A DNA stretch of 57,978 nucleotides from assembly GCA_009746045.1 (NCBI GenBank), contig RPFO01002143.1:1-57978 (forward strand), given 5' to 3'. A program made the translations under genes and the position numbers. Numbering within the stretch: the stretch's first letter is position 1; each line of letters starts with the position of its first letter. The notes under the pieces were generated by a model. The model saw only the letters and a program-made list of their open reading frames with translations. It ran no database searches and was not told the origin of the DNA. Shown one piece after another: positions 1 through 11,084 of this stretch. This stretch comes from Mesostigma viride. Lineage: Eukaryota > Streptophyta > Mesostigmatophyceae > Mesostigmatales > Mesostigmataceae.

Positions 1-2682
1 TCTTCCCTTCCCTTCCCTTCCCTTCCCTTCCCTTCCCTTCCCTTCCCTTCCCTTCCCTTCCCTTCCCTTCCCTTCCCTCCCTTCCCTTCCCTTCCCCTTC
101 CCTTCCTTCCCTTCCCTTCCCTTCCTTCCCTTCCCTTCCCTTCCTTCCCTTCCCTTCCCTTCCCTCCCTTCCCTTCCTTCCCTTCCCTTCCTTCCCTTCC
201 CTTCCCTTCCCTTCCCTTCCCTTCCCTTCCCTTCCCTTCCCTTCCCTTCCTTCCCTTCCCTTCCCTTCCCTTCCCTTCCCTTCCCTTCCCTTCCCTTCCT
301 TCCCTTTCCCTTCCCTTCCCTTCCCTTCCCTTCCCTTCCCTTCCCTTCCCTTCCCTTCCCTTCCCTTCCCTTCCCTTCCCTTCCCTTCCCTTCCCTTCCC
401 TTCCCTTCCCTTCCCTTCCCTTCCCTTCCTTCCCTTCCCTTCCCTTCCCTTCCCTTCCCTTCCTTCCCTTCCCTTCCTTCCTTCCCTTCCCTTCCCTTCC
501 CTTCCCTTCCCTTCCCTTCCCTTCCTTCCCTTCCTTCCCTTCCCTTCCCTTCCCTTCCTTCCCTTCCCTTCCCTTCCTTCCCTTCCCTTCCCTTCCCTTC
601 CCTTCCTTCCCTTCCCTTCCCTTCCCTTCCCTTCCCTTCCCTTCCTTCCCTTCCCTTCCTTCCCTTCCCTTCCCTTCCTTCCCCTTCCCTTCCCTTCCCT
701 TCCCTTCCCTTCCCTTCCCTTCCCTTCCCTTCCCTTCCTTCCTTCCCTTCCCTTCCCTTCCTTCCCTTCCCTTCCCTTCCCTTCCCTTCCCTTCCCTTCC
801 TTCCCTTCCCTTCCTTCCCTTCCCTTCCTTCCCTTCCTTCCCTTCCCTTCCCTTCCCTTCCCTTCCCTTCCCTTCCCTTCCCTTCCTTCCCTTCCCTTCC
901 CTTCCCTTCCCTTCCTTCCCTTCCCTTCCCTTCCCTTCCCTTCCCTTCCCTTCCCTTCCCTTCCCTTCCCTTCCTTCCCTTCCCTTCCTTCCCTTCCCTT
1001 CCCTTCCTTCCTTCCTTCCCTTCCCTTCCCTTCCTTCCTTCCCTTCCTTCCTTCCCTTCCCTTCCTTCCCTTCCCTTCCCTTCCCTTCCCTTCCCTTCCC
1101 TTCCTTCCCTTCCCTTCCCTTCCCTTCCTTCCCTTCCCTTCCCTTCCTTCCCTTCCCTTCCCTTCCTTCCCTTCCCTTCCCTTCCCTTCCCTTCCCTTCC
1201 CTTCCCTTCCCTTCCCTTCCCTTCCCTTCCCTTCCCTTCCTTCCCTTCCCCTTCCCTTCCCTTCCTTCCCTTCCCTTCCCTTCCCTTCCCTTCCCTTCCT
1301 TCCCTTCCCTTCCCTTCCCTTCCCTTCCCTTCCTTCCCTTCCCTTCCCTTCCCTTCCCTTCCCTTCCCTTCCCTTCCCTTCCCTTCCCTTCCCTTCCTTC
1401 CTTCCCTTCCCTTCCTTCCCTTCCCTTCCCTTCCCTTCCTTCCCTTCCCTTCCCTTCCCTTCCCTTCCTTCCCTTCCCTTCCCTTCCCTTCCCTTCCTTC
1501 CCTTCCCTTCCCTTCCCTTCCTTCCTTCCCTTCCCTTCCCTTCCCTTCCCTTCCTTCCCTTCCTTCCCTTCCCTTCCCTTCCCTTCCCTTCCTTCCCTTC
1601 CCTTCCCTTCCCTTCCCTTCCCTTCCCTTCCCTTCCCTTCCCTTCCCTTCCCTTCCCTTCCCTTCCCTTCCCTTCCCTTCCTTCCCTTCCCTTCCCTTCC
1701 CTTCCTTCCCTTCCTTCCCTTCCCTTCCCTTCCCTTCCCTTCCCTTCCCTTCCCTTCCCTTCCCTTCCCTTCCCTTCCCTTCCCTTCCCTTCCCTTCCCT
1801 TCCCTTCCCTTCCCTTCCCTTCCCTTCCCTTCCTTCCCTTCCCTTCCCTTCCCTTCCCTTCCCTTCCCTTCCTTCCCTTCCCTTCCCTTCCCTTCCTTCC
1901 CTTCCCTTCCCTTCCCTTCCCTTCCCTTCCCTTCCCTTCCCTTCCCTTCCTTCCCTTCCCTTCCCTTCCCTTCCTTCCTTCCCTTCCCTTCCCTTCCCTT
2001 CCCTTCCCTTCCCTTCCCTTCCCTTCCCTTCCCTTCCCTTCCCTTCCCTTCCCTTCCCTTCCCTTCCCTTCCTTCCCTTCCCTTCCCTTCCCTTCCCTTC
2101 CCTTCCCTTCCCTTCCCTTCCCTTCCCTTCCCTTCCCTTCCCTTCCCTTCCCTTCCCTTCCCTTCCCTTCCCTTCCTTCCCTTCCCTTCCCTTCCCTTCC
2201 CTTCCCTTCCCTTCCCTTCCCTTCCCTTCCCTTCCCTTCCCTTCCCTTCCCTTCCCTTCCCTTCCCTTCCCTTCCCTTCCCTTCCCTTCCCTTCCCTTCC
2301 CTTCCCTTCCTTCCCTTCCCTTCCCTTCCCTTCCCTTCCCTTCCCTTCCCTTCCCTTCCCTTCCCTTCCCTTCCCTTCCCTTCCCTTCCCTTCCCTTCCC
2401 TTCCCTTCCCTTCCCTTCCCTTCCCTTCCCTTCCCTTCCCTTCCCTTCCCTTCCCTTCCCTTCCTTCCCTTCCCTTCCCTTCCCTTCCCTTCCCTTCCCT
2501 TCCCTTCCCTTCCCTTCCCTTCCCTTCCCTTCCCTTCCCTTCCCTTCCCTTCCCTTCCCTTCCCTTCCCTTCCCTTCCCTTCCCTTCCCTTCCCTTCCCT
2601 TCCCTTCCCTTCCCTTCCCTTCCCTTCCCTTCCCTTCCCTTCCCTTCCCTTCCCTTCCCTTCCCTTTCCTTTCCTTTCCTTT
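1..2682. repeat. (TTCCC)n polypyrimidine microsatellite
   Basis: About 2.67 kb of TTCCC pentamers with scattered four-base (TTCC) units and a few one-base changes, closing with four TTTCC units at about 2664-2682. The array runs off the left edge, so its full length is unknown. The complementary strand is GGGAA repeats, that is, G-triplets separated by AA. That pattern fits G-quadruplex or triplex (H-DNA) formation; this is inference from composition. It carries no gene. Confidence 0.98.
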
Positions 2683-3469
2683 GTTATATTTTTTTCTCTG
2701 ATGGAGAAGGGGCCAGGTTGCTCCTTTCTGGTGGATGCACCTGTGGGTTAGAGCCGAAGGGCCCAGTGATTGTCATCCTTATCATCGTGTTATGCCGCCT
2801 TGCTAGGGCTGTTCTGTTGTTCGTTGATGAACCAGGAACGCTGAGGGCGACGGCCATCAGTTTGCACGGAACGCTTTGCTCGGTGGGGGTAGGTGCATCT
2901 AGAGTGCAGCCAGCCACCGGTTTGAGATGATGGCACTGGGCTTGGCGGGAAAATTTCTGGGGACTTAGGCTCGATCGGGTGGGCACCACCTCTTTGCCTC
3001 CATGTAGACCGGGTGCTGATGGACTGGGGTTTTATCCGTGCCTCGGTGAGGGTTCTTTGTCAGCATGTATTTCTGGCCCGCGCTGGTTGTCTCATTGATG
3101 TATACTTATCACACGTGACACGCGCATCAGGATGCAGCCATGTCTAGCACCGGTGGTGGTATAGTGCTGGCGTTCTGCATGACATCATGGCCAATGTGGT
3201 TCAAGCAGGAGAATCCGTTTGTGAGCTGCGTGTGGTGAGCTAACCAGGCCCCGCACAGCCATTTGCGAGCTTCTCCTCGTACAACCTTGCCGAACACGTG
3301 GCTAGTTTGAATCCAGTGCCCTGGGACCCTCTGTGCTTAGACCAGGCCGACTGATTGGTCCCGCTTGTAGCCAAGCTCCATCATGGCCCCCATGGTGACG
3401 CCACTGCTGGCATTTAAATGTCTGCCCCCTTCCCCCCCCCCGGGCCCCCTGATTCCCCACCCTTTGGCC
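2683..3469. other. Unassigned stretch between two satellites
   Basis: No convincing coding sequence. Short open frames on both strands lack recognisable motifs. If the PDCD2-like gene downstream is complete, its N-terminal exons should lie here or further left, but I could not find the expected N-terminal PDCD2 zinc-binding sequence in this interval. Confidence 0.4.
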
Positions 3470-3860
3470 GTGTGGGTCATCTCGTGTGGGTCATCTCGTG
3501 TGGGTCATCTCGTGTGGATCATCTCGTGTGGGTCATCTCGTGTGGGTCATCTCGTGTGGGTCATCTCGTGTGGGTCATCTCGTGTGGGTCATCTCGTGTG
3601 GGTCATCTCGTGTGGGTCATCTCGTGTGGGTCATCTCGTGTGGGTCATCTCGTGTGGGTCATCTCGTGTGGGTCATCTCGTGTGGGTCATCTCGTGTGGG
3701 TCATCTCGTGTGGGTCATCTCGTGTGGGTCATCTCGTGTGGATCATCTCGTGTGGGTCATCTCGTGTGGGTCATCTCGTGTGGGTCATCTCGTGTGGGTC
3801 ATCTCGTGTGGGTCATCTCGTGTGGGTCATCTCGTGTGGGTCATCTCGTGTGGGTCATCG
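3470..3860. repeat. 14-bp minisatellite, about 28 units
   Basis: Tandem copies of GTGTGGGTCATCTC, nearly perfect; two units carry GGATC in place of GGGTC (near 3517 and 3741). Since 14 is not a multiple of 3, all three forward frames stay open across the array, which produces long spurious ORFs. It sits 43 bp upstream of the first recognisable PDCD2-like exon, presumably inside an intron. Confidence 0.97.
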
Positions 3861-3903
3861 GATGGCCCCCGTGCCCTACTTCCACATTTATATCACCGCA
3901 CAG

Positions 3904-6074
3904 ATCCCTGGAGGGGCCCCTTGCTGCCCGCGTTCTACATTATGGCCACAAACGAGGGGAGCTCCAGCGGCGGCTCCCAGCGTGGCCGCCAGGGTGGCGG
4001 CGACAGCCCAGGCACCAGCCAACACGTGCGCGAGCTGTTGGGGGAGTACGAGCGGGGGCTGGGCACCGGGGCGTCCGTGCTGGCACACGCCGGGGATGAG
4101 GAGGACGGGGCGCGGGGGCAGCGGGGGCCGGCTGGACCAGCGAGGGGTACGAGTACGACTCGACGCCGCTGGTCGGGCGCACCTACTTCAAGTTCCAGAA
4201 GAAGCTGCGCGAGTCGCCCGAGCAGTGTGTGCGGTGAGCTGGGGCATGTGGTGGTGACGTGTACGGGAAGTAGGGGCTGCTGCTTTGCATGGCCCCATAT
4301 CAGTTCAGTTCAGCTCAGTTTATTCCCATGCCTGACACTATCTGTTCCCACGCACGGCACTATCTAGTGTGTGGTTAGGTTCCCATGTTGATGCGGGGCG
4401 TGCGGCGGTGATGAGTAGGGTAGGCAGGGGTGTGCAGTGGTGTGGTGCTGTGTACAGTGAGCAGGGGTAATGGGTTTTCACGGCAAACTCTCCTTCCCTG
4501 TATACATCACAACCCTTCGGGATACGGTCAGGTGTGGGCGTTCAGTCGCTTCGCATGGCAACTGCTGACCCTGTGAATGCCATTTTTTGCGGGCTGTGCA
4601 GCGGTGAGGAGGGCGCGATGCGGCCCTCGATGCGCGTGTTCTATGCCAGTAGACATCACTCATGTCGTCTTCTACCGATTCCCTGGGTCCGAGGGACGGC
4701 AGGGCTCTCGGGTCCGTGTTGGATCCCATGCGAGTGTTTATTCATGATGTTCCGTGAATTTTGCCGTGTGTGATGGCGCACGTGATGGGGGGGGCTGGGG
4801 ACGTGGGCTTGCATAGGTGAGCGCTGGTGTCCGCGTGCATGGTTTGATCTGGCATTCGTGATCATTGTTGGTGCAGCGTGCGTGGTGGGGTTTTTCAGAA
4901 TGTGTTTCTGCCTTTGCATGCTTTATCTGCGTGCTTTCAATTCATCGCGTGCCTGAGGGCACCCCCGCACGCCACAAGTCCCGGGAGAGAAGATCGGGAC
5001 AGGAGAGAGCGGGCAGAGAGGGGACAGAGGACAGGGGAGGACAGATGAGAAGGGGCCAAGGATGGGGTCGCTCTTGGCTTTGGCCATGTGATATGCAGTT
5101 TGATCTGGGGGGGTGAGGGCATGTAACCTTGGCTAGCCGTCCTGATGTATGCATGACACACAATTCTTATCGTTTGCTCGTCCATGCCTGGTGTCCTTTT
5201 CGCCAGGTACTCGTTCAATGGGCCAGCCTTGTGGGCGAACGACCCCGCGTTGGCCCCAGGGACCCGGCCAGGTGCCCAGGGCAAGAAGGCCTCGCAGGGA
5301 AAAGCTGCCTCCACGGATGGGACTGGGAGGAGCGGGGGGAATGCCCCCTCATCCAGCTGGGAGCCACCGCCCTGCCCAGGGTGCCAGGGTCCCAGGGTGT
5401 TTGAGATGCAGCTCATGTCGCCGCTGCTCTACTTCCTGTCGGAAGCGCTGGGCTCGTCGGGAGACAAGGGGGCGGTGTCCGAGGAGGGCGATGCGGCGCA
5501 TCGCGGTGACGGAGCAAGTGCGAGCGAGGGCAGGCCAACGCAGCCCAACATTGCTGCGTGGGTGTGGGACACCCTCCTGGTCTTCAGCTGCAAGCAGGTA
5601 CGTCAGTGATGGCAAGCACAGGTGTGGGAAGATGGCACGGTTTTCAGTAATGGAATGCCTGTGTTTGTGAGGTGTACCTGTATGTAAGTAAGCCCTTAGT
5701 CCCCTCTCCCCTCCCCCCCCCCCCCCCCCCAATGAGTAGTGAATTGAGTGCTTGAAAGCACACTTTCTCATGAAACTGGAATCTGGACAGACCTGTTGGG
5801 AACCAATTGATCTAGCATTGACTGATATTGGGCACAATGCCTCATCACGGGCAAGTCGGCATGGAAAAATGCATGTCTTGCAATGAGGTTTCAGTCATCT
5901 TGGGGGCCCACTCCCTGAACTGATCAGAAAACCTCTTTGCGTCATGATGGCTGTTGGGCTGCGCATGCTTGTGTGCAGAGCTGCTTCAAACACGCCACTG
6001 CTAACGTAAAGGAGGAGCCGCAATCGATGGCGATGATTGAAGAATTCTGTACTATCCAGCAGGATTTCTGCTGA
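3904..6074 (+). CDS. PDCD2-like protein, C-terminal part (three exons)
   Basis: Predicted exons are about 3904-4233, 5207-5597 and 5979-6074, with GT-AG introns and compatible phases. Exon 1 reads LLPAFYIMATNEG, then later EYDSTPLVGRTYFKFQKKL and PEQCVR. Exon 2 begins YSFNGPALW and contains CPGCQGPRVFEMQ, LMSPLLYFL and WDTLLVFSCKQ. Exon 3 reads SCFKHATANV, then MIEEFCTIQQDF and a stop. This is the order of the PDCD2/PDCD2L C-terminal domain, including the CxxC pair and the closing EEFC-IQ motif of PDCD2L. Family members (yeast Tsr4) chaperone ribosomal protein uS5 during 40S assembly in the cytoplasm. Exon 1 changes frame between about 4085 and 4130 in a G-rich stretch, either an indel or a missed micro-intron. 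The N-terminal half of the family is not seen; it may lie left of the satellites or be lost. Confidence is high for identity and moderate for exact exon 1 borders. Confidence 0.8.
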
Positions 6075-6106
6075 GGCGCTGATGCCATCATCTGACATTC
6101 TTGAAT

Positions 6107-6480
6107 TCATTAAAATTGAATTAAATTGCAACATAACTCCGGTGGGAGTTCATGTAGCTCATACCCCTGAGAAGGGGCATATGGCTTTTAATACACTCTT
6201 GGCTACTTCCTGCAAGGGTAGGGTGTAAACTACACCTGCTCTGGGTGCACAAAGTGCACCTGCACACCCCTATGTATTCCAGCACCTACCTGGCGGGACA
6301 TAGGCCTGGACATAGGGGGGAAGACATCATGGCTATACAAAGGCTAGGGCATGGCTTCTCAGCAGAGAGTGACTCTCTGCATAGGCTGAGCTTGGCTAAA
6401 TTCTTTATGCATCATCCATGGGGAGTCCCATTATAGGCAGAGCTTGGCTAAATCCGTTAATTAATTAATTAATTAATTAG
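6107..6480 (-). mobile_element. 5'-truncated half-LINE/SINE-like 3' tail
   Basis: Read on the minus strand, this is the 3' tail seen also at 13266-13530 and 20800-21180: a GC-rich body with GAAGTAGCC, GCCATATGCC and ATGAGCTACATG, then the hairpin CTCCCACCGGAG and an AATT-rich tail. It has no coding capacity. The (TTAA)n run at about 6458-6480 marks the other edge. It lies just past the PDCD2-like stop codon. Confidence 0.7.
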
Positions 6481-6502
6481 GAACGTAACTCCTATTTGGA
6501 AC

Positions 6503-6640
6503 AAGGCTACACGTTTCCATCACCATTCATATTCATCATCCTGAACGACTCGAACACGCGGACAAGATAACGGCAGGCTCGAGCTCACCATGGTCCGGAT
6601 TCTCCCGATTTCTGGCCTGCGCCGGTTGTCTCCTTTACAT
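6503..6640 (+). mobile_element. Penelope-like element 3' end (short copy)
   Basis: About 135 bp matching, in reverse complement, the segments at 8907-9040 and 12831-12965, and in the same orientation 35166-35312. The end is marked by GGCCTGCGCCGGTTGTCTCC. Because longer copies join this sequence to a Penelope-like RT on the same strand, I read it as the 3' terminus of that family, truncated at the 5' side. Confidence 0.65.
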
Positions 6641-6794
6641 AACTCCGTGGGAAATATATGTTAAAAATATAATTACTTACAGCAGAGTGAAATCACTCAA
6701 ACCAAAGCAAACGCCCAGCTATAAACCTATATACAGAGCCATGTCAAAGCTCTATACTACAATAAGACCAATGGAAACGCCTAACGGGAGGAAC

Positions 6795-7490
6795 CTAATA
6801 GCCCTGCTGCACCGCAAAATCAGCCCGCGTACGGCGGAGCATGATGTCAGCCATGGCCCGAGTCAGCGCCACCGACAAGCGCTGACGCCAATATGACGTC
6901 CAGGTCCGCGCCGACCATGGGGCCCACTGGCCCTCCAGGTCCAGCCGGTCCTCCCGGAGCCGGCAACACTCCTTGAAGAAGGCGGAGGTCAGGGGCCCCA
7001 TGGCACCAAACTCCTCCAGGACAAAGGGCACCACACGATGGTGCCCGACGTCGCCGTAGGCCAGGAGCTTGGCCCGCTCCGCCCGGTCCGCCGTGTAACC
7101 TGCCGTGAGGGAGGCCCCAGCCACGTGGCTAAGAGCCAAGGGCCGCGCCACCGAAACGTCAATAAGCAGATGCCGGCCACCCCCCTCAAAGTCCAGCACC
7201 ACGATGTCAGGCCGGTGGTTGGGGGAATAGAAGGCAGCGCCATCCGCATCCTCGGACCGGATGTTCGCGTGGGGGAAAACCGACCGAATCATGGCGAGCA
7301 CCACCGTCAGGAGGACAGTGTGCAAATACAAATACCAATTCTGATTCTGTTGGCCCCCCATGCAGGCAAGGTAGTGAGTCCCCGTGGGATCCAGCGGCTG
7401 CCCACAGCTACCACAAGGCCGCCCGGCCGGAACAAGAGGCTGCGGGGCAAATAGCTGGTGCCGGAGCGCCACCGAGTAGTGGCTGGGAAA
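6795..7490 (-). pseudogene. LINE C-terminal fragment: zinc motif plus RLE-like domain
   Basis: An open frame of about 230 residues begins after a tail-derived N-terminus. It contains a zinc-type motif (CGSCGQPLD with THYLAC downstream) and then RPDIVVLDFEGGGRHLLIDV. The D...(15)...D spacing resembles the PD-(D/E)XK restriction-like endonuclease found at the C-terminus of R2-type and Dualen-type LINE proteins. There is no RT domain upstream in this copy, so it is a 5'-truncated remnant. A stop closes it at 6795. The endonuclease assignment is inference from motif layout; membership of a retroelement is more secure given the neighbours. Confidence 0.55.
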
Positions 7491-7690
7491 TATATGTAGC
7501 GCATATCCCTGAGAAAGGGCATATGGCTTGTAATACATTCTGGGCTACTTCCTGCACTTGGGTAGGGTGTATAAACTACACAAGCCTCTGCATGGGTGCA
7601 CAAAGTGCACCTGCACCACCATGATGTATCAGAGCTCATAAGGCCTGGCATGGGGTGTCCCCATACATGTTCATTATTGTCGGTGATCAC
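7491..7690 (-). mobile_element. Half-LINE/SINE tail fragment
   Basis: On the minus strand this matches the tail seen at 6107-6300 (GAAGTAGCCCAGAATGTATT, then GCCATATGCCC), but it lacks the terminal hairpin and joins directly to the RLE-like fragment. It is another 5'-truncated or recombined retroelement piece. Confidence 0.55.
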
Positions 7691-7740
7691 GTCATGCGCG
7701 AGGCACGTGCCCGCTTTACCATGCTCTTAAGGGGTTCGAG

Positions 7741-8890
7741 CCCGGCTTGGACATCCTTAACGATCGCGAATATGCCAGCGGTGGCCCTGGCTACCGCGTG
7801 TCCGACCTGATTTATGCGGATGATACCACCTCATCGAGCGCCCCGGGCACATTCAGACCTGGCTGGACTGTCTGGGCTTGGAGGCGCGGGCGGTGGGGTT
7901 GGAGATTAGTGTCAAAAGCGAGGCGATGGTGATTGGGGCTACCAGTCGCCCGCCGCTGCCGCGGCTGCTAGACGGGACGGAGGTCCCGTTCCGTGATCGC
8001 TTCAAACTGCTGGAGAGCATGCCCCCCGACACCGCCGACGTTAGGGACATCCGCATCGGCCTGGCCTGGGCTAGGCTGCGTTCGCTCAAACCCTACTGGC
8101 ACTCGAAGGACCTGGGCGAGCACTGCAAGCAAATGCTCTTCAAGGTCCTGGTTCTCACGGTGCTCACGTATGGCGCCGAGGCATGGACGCTCACGGACAC
8201 GTTGGCCGCCCGGCTGGACGGCGCGGTTTACACGATGCTTCGACAGGTCCTGATCGAATGTAGGGTTTTCCACACATAGGTCTTTAGAAACTTTGTACCA
8301 GGGTATGCCTAGGCATTTCGGACGAGATTAGGCAGCGTAGGATAGCATTCGTAGGACATCTTGCTCGCACCAGTCAGGTAGACACCGACCTCGGTAGACC
8401 TGGCCGGCCCCCAGCTGCTTGGCCAGCCATGCAGGGCGGCATATCCTGACCTCGGGCCTGGCCCCTAGGACATTCCTAGAAAGATGGGTAAACATGCCAT
8501 GACCTATACACAGCAGATGCTGGCCTACTTAGTGGTCCCAGCCCAGTTTGAACACCGCATTCACTCCCTCTGGCTCTAATTGCTTGGGCTGCTGTGCAGA
8601 ACAAGAAGAGGTGGAAGACGATTGTCCAGGCCCATGCACACGCCTGCCCCTGTGGGCAAGCCCCCCCCCCCTGGCAAGAGGAAGGGGCGCTTTGCTGAGT
8701 AACGTAGTTAGGGTAAGGGTTTTCTAGATTAGAAATTTATAGCTTAGAGTTAGACTAGTTCGGTTTCGCGCCGCGCGCGAGAGTGGGCGGCCCACTCTCC
8801 ATCCATCCATGCAGCAAGGGAATATGTGCTACACATCGTTGATCTCCCAACGGAGTCATGTTATAATTTAAAATTTAATTTTAATGGGGT
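7741..8890 (+). pseudogene. LINE B fragment: end of reverse transcriptase and 3' UTR
   Basis: The piece starts inside the RT palm with a LIYADDTT catalytic box (about 7810). After frame changes it continues through VLTVLTYGAEAWTLT (about 8150-8200), a region shared with the RT of LINE A and with the copy at 33245-34049. The coding part then decays with several stops to about 8700, where the family's basic C-terminus (GKPPPPGKRK-like) can be read. The 3' UTR ends in the hairpin CTCCCAACGGAG at 8844-8855 and an AATTT-rich tail. It is a dead, 5'-truncated copy. Confidence 0.8.
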
Positions 8891-8906
8891 GGAAGATTAT
8901 TATCAA

Positions 8907-10025
8907 GGAGACAACCAGCGCAGGCCAGAAATCGGGAGAATCCGGACCATGGTAGCTCGAGCCTGCCGTCATCTTGTCCGCGTGTTCGAGTTGTTCAGGA
9001 TGATGAAGATGAATGGTGATGGAAATGTGTAGTATCCTTGTGCATTGAAATTATGGCTGGCTTACGTGTAAAGCGACTAGATGACCTAGACGGTGGGGCC
9101 GGAAACAGCTGATGCTTGATCAGGGCGTGTGTTTCGAGCCTAACTGGCCGGGAGTGTCTATAGTGGTGAGCACCATTGCTGCGATCGCTCTCCCATGACC
9201 CGATTTACGAGAAAATACCCGCAAATGGAAAACCACTGAAAAGGTCTAGCTAGTCAGCCATTACGTTAGCCATGCCATGATTCCAAACGTCCAAGAACTG
9301 CACACGGTGCAAAGGCAAAAATCCGGAGGACAGCACTTTCATGAATGTGCGGCGGGAACCAAAAGCCCGCGTATGCCAGAAAACATCGTGTTGCTGCATC
9401 GACGCGACGATGCCGGTGGATGTCCAACAAATCCAGTGCCAAGCTCGGAACGGCCGCAAAGGAGATCTGGCATCACAGGGTTCAGATGTGCGGAGATACT
9501 ACGCGATCCAGCCGGTCCACGACCTGCTTGTAGAGCTTGTGCCAAGGGGCAGCACCGAACAGATGTGGGTGACGTTGCAAAAAACACCGGACTTGACGGA
9601 GCATAATGTCTCGGTCATAGTCTTTGACCAACAAACGATGCAAGACTTCAACAAGAGTCGTGATGAAATCGACACGATAAGAACAAAGACGGGAAAAACG
9701 ATGCAACTGACTAAGAAGAACAACGCCATATTTTGCTGTGGGAAATTAGGAGACTGTGAATATCGGGGTAGCGAATCAAAGGAATTTGCTTATTATATTT
9801 AGGATCCTTGCGCTTATCATAGACAGCCGTACGCCGACCAGCCCTTCTTGTTATAGGTAATGTTAAGATCGAGGTAATTGCAATTATGAGTATCCTCCGA
9901 CGGGTGAGGGACGCTTGCGGGTAGATGCCAGGCAGACCAGCGGTGATATACAACAAATGGGTTGCGAAATCAGGGTTGTCGAAAGCAATGACATCATCAA
10001 TGTATCGACATGTGTGGATAAAACT
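8907..10025 (-). mobile_element. Penelope-like retroelement remnant (RT 3' half)
   Basis: Reading the minus strand from about 10010, the order is CRYIDDVIAFDN (RT catalytic YIDD box), GLPGIYPQASLTR, YDKRKDPKYNK, IRYPDIHS, LHRFSRLCSYRVDF and FLQRHPHLFGAAPW. This succession (YIDD, LP-IYP, LDLNI-YDKRKD, a Q-hR helix, then an HxxLYG/FGxxxW-like segment) is typical of Penelope-like RTs. Frames break several times and the 5' part of the RT is missing. I see no GIY-YIG endonuclease after the RT, so it is either an endonuclease-lacking type or truncated. The 3' end at 8907 defines the short tails found elsewhere in the window. Confidence 0.65.
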
Positions 10026-10029
10026 TATA

Positions 10030-10930
10030 CTAAAATAATTATGGCTTAGTTAGTAGGCAATGGCTAGGGTGCATGGCGTCTCAGCAGAGCTGAGCAGCAC
10101 TCTGCATGGGCACAGCATAACTAGATAAAGCTAAGCATCATCTGGGGTGGGGCACATCGTAGGCACACATGTAAATGTCGATCTCAATAATGCATTCGAA
10201 GGCATCATGCAGCTGGTATGGGGCCTATAGTAGGCGTGTACATGTACAAGGCCACGGTGGCTAAGCCTGACTATATTCTACACTACTACTGCTGTATTCC
10301 CCTAACTAAGCTGGGGTGTCTGGAGGTGCGGGGGCCGCGGGGGTCGCTTGCCAGGGCCGCTTGTGGCCCGGACGTAGATGGCCGCGCCCCCTTCCAGTAC
10401 ACCGGCTTCCCCGCCGCGGTCTGCCGGAGCTGGAGGTAGGTCGGCCATAATAGCTCCCGTCGCCGTTGTTGCTGCGCCAGGGTCAAGTCGTCGTCCAGGG
10501 TGTAGTGAGTCTTCTCGAGCCGCTTGCGGCGTCTGAGAAACGAATTATCTTGTCCGCCGGTTTCTCAAAGATGAGCAGAAGCGGAGGCGCCCCTGCCTTA
10601 TACATACCCCGGGAGCGGGGAAGGCGGTGGGTGACCATGCAGCTTGATCGATCTCACCAAGGAGGCATAATTAATTTATAAGGAGGCCCATTAATTAATA
10701 ATACTGCGTCTGACACGTACAGTTAGGTGCCAAAACAGAGTTAAGGAACCTTCAATCAAAAAAGGAGGCCCATGCGACCAAGGATTTCTCTCTCAAACGC
10801 CTGTGCAAGCTTCTCGGAATTCTCACCTTCCACCAGGTCGAAGTTCTTGACCGAATGACATTAGGCTGCATGCGCTTCAATGGCGAGCTCGGCCTCCTCA
10901 CGGAGGTCGAGCGTCGATCTGCTGCTTGCC
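10030..10930 (-). mobile_element. Half-LINE copy, 5'-truncated
   Basis: This matches the 3' half of the half-LINE at 20800-22790 in the same orientation: the tail with GGGAATACAGCAGTAGTAGT and an ORF1p C-terminal part (TLAQQQRRREL, PTYLQLRQT, VYWKGA), followed upstream by KVRIPRSLH-frame sequence. It is degraded by frameshifts and breaks off at about 10930. It abuts the Penelope-like remnant. Confidence 0.7.
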
Positions 10931-11084
10931 TAGATGGCACAACTTTGTAATGTGGATCAGCGTAGCTGCTACTGGCTATACTCGTTTCCCATGTGCGTGC
11001 AGTCGATGAATGTACCGGGCCGGGCCAGGTTTCTCCTGCACAACTGCCCGGCCGGCTGTTTGTGCACTTACCCATGCGCATTAA

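Noticed and set aside
1-2682. Telomere
   Set aside because: TTCCC is not a known telomere unit, the array has irregular unit lengths and it is followed by interspersed genes without subtelomeric structure; no positive evidence.
3383-4367. Three overlapping forward ORFs through the 14-bp array
   Set aside because: Repeat period 14 gives the same GHLVWVISCGSSRV peptide in all frames; only the sequence from 3904 on is supported as coding.
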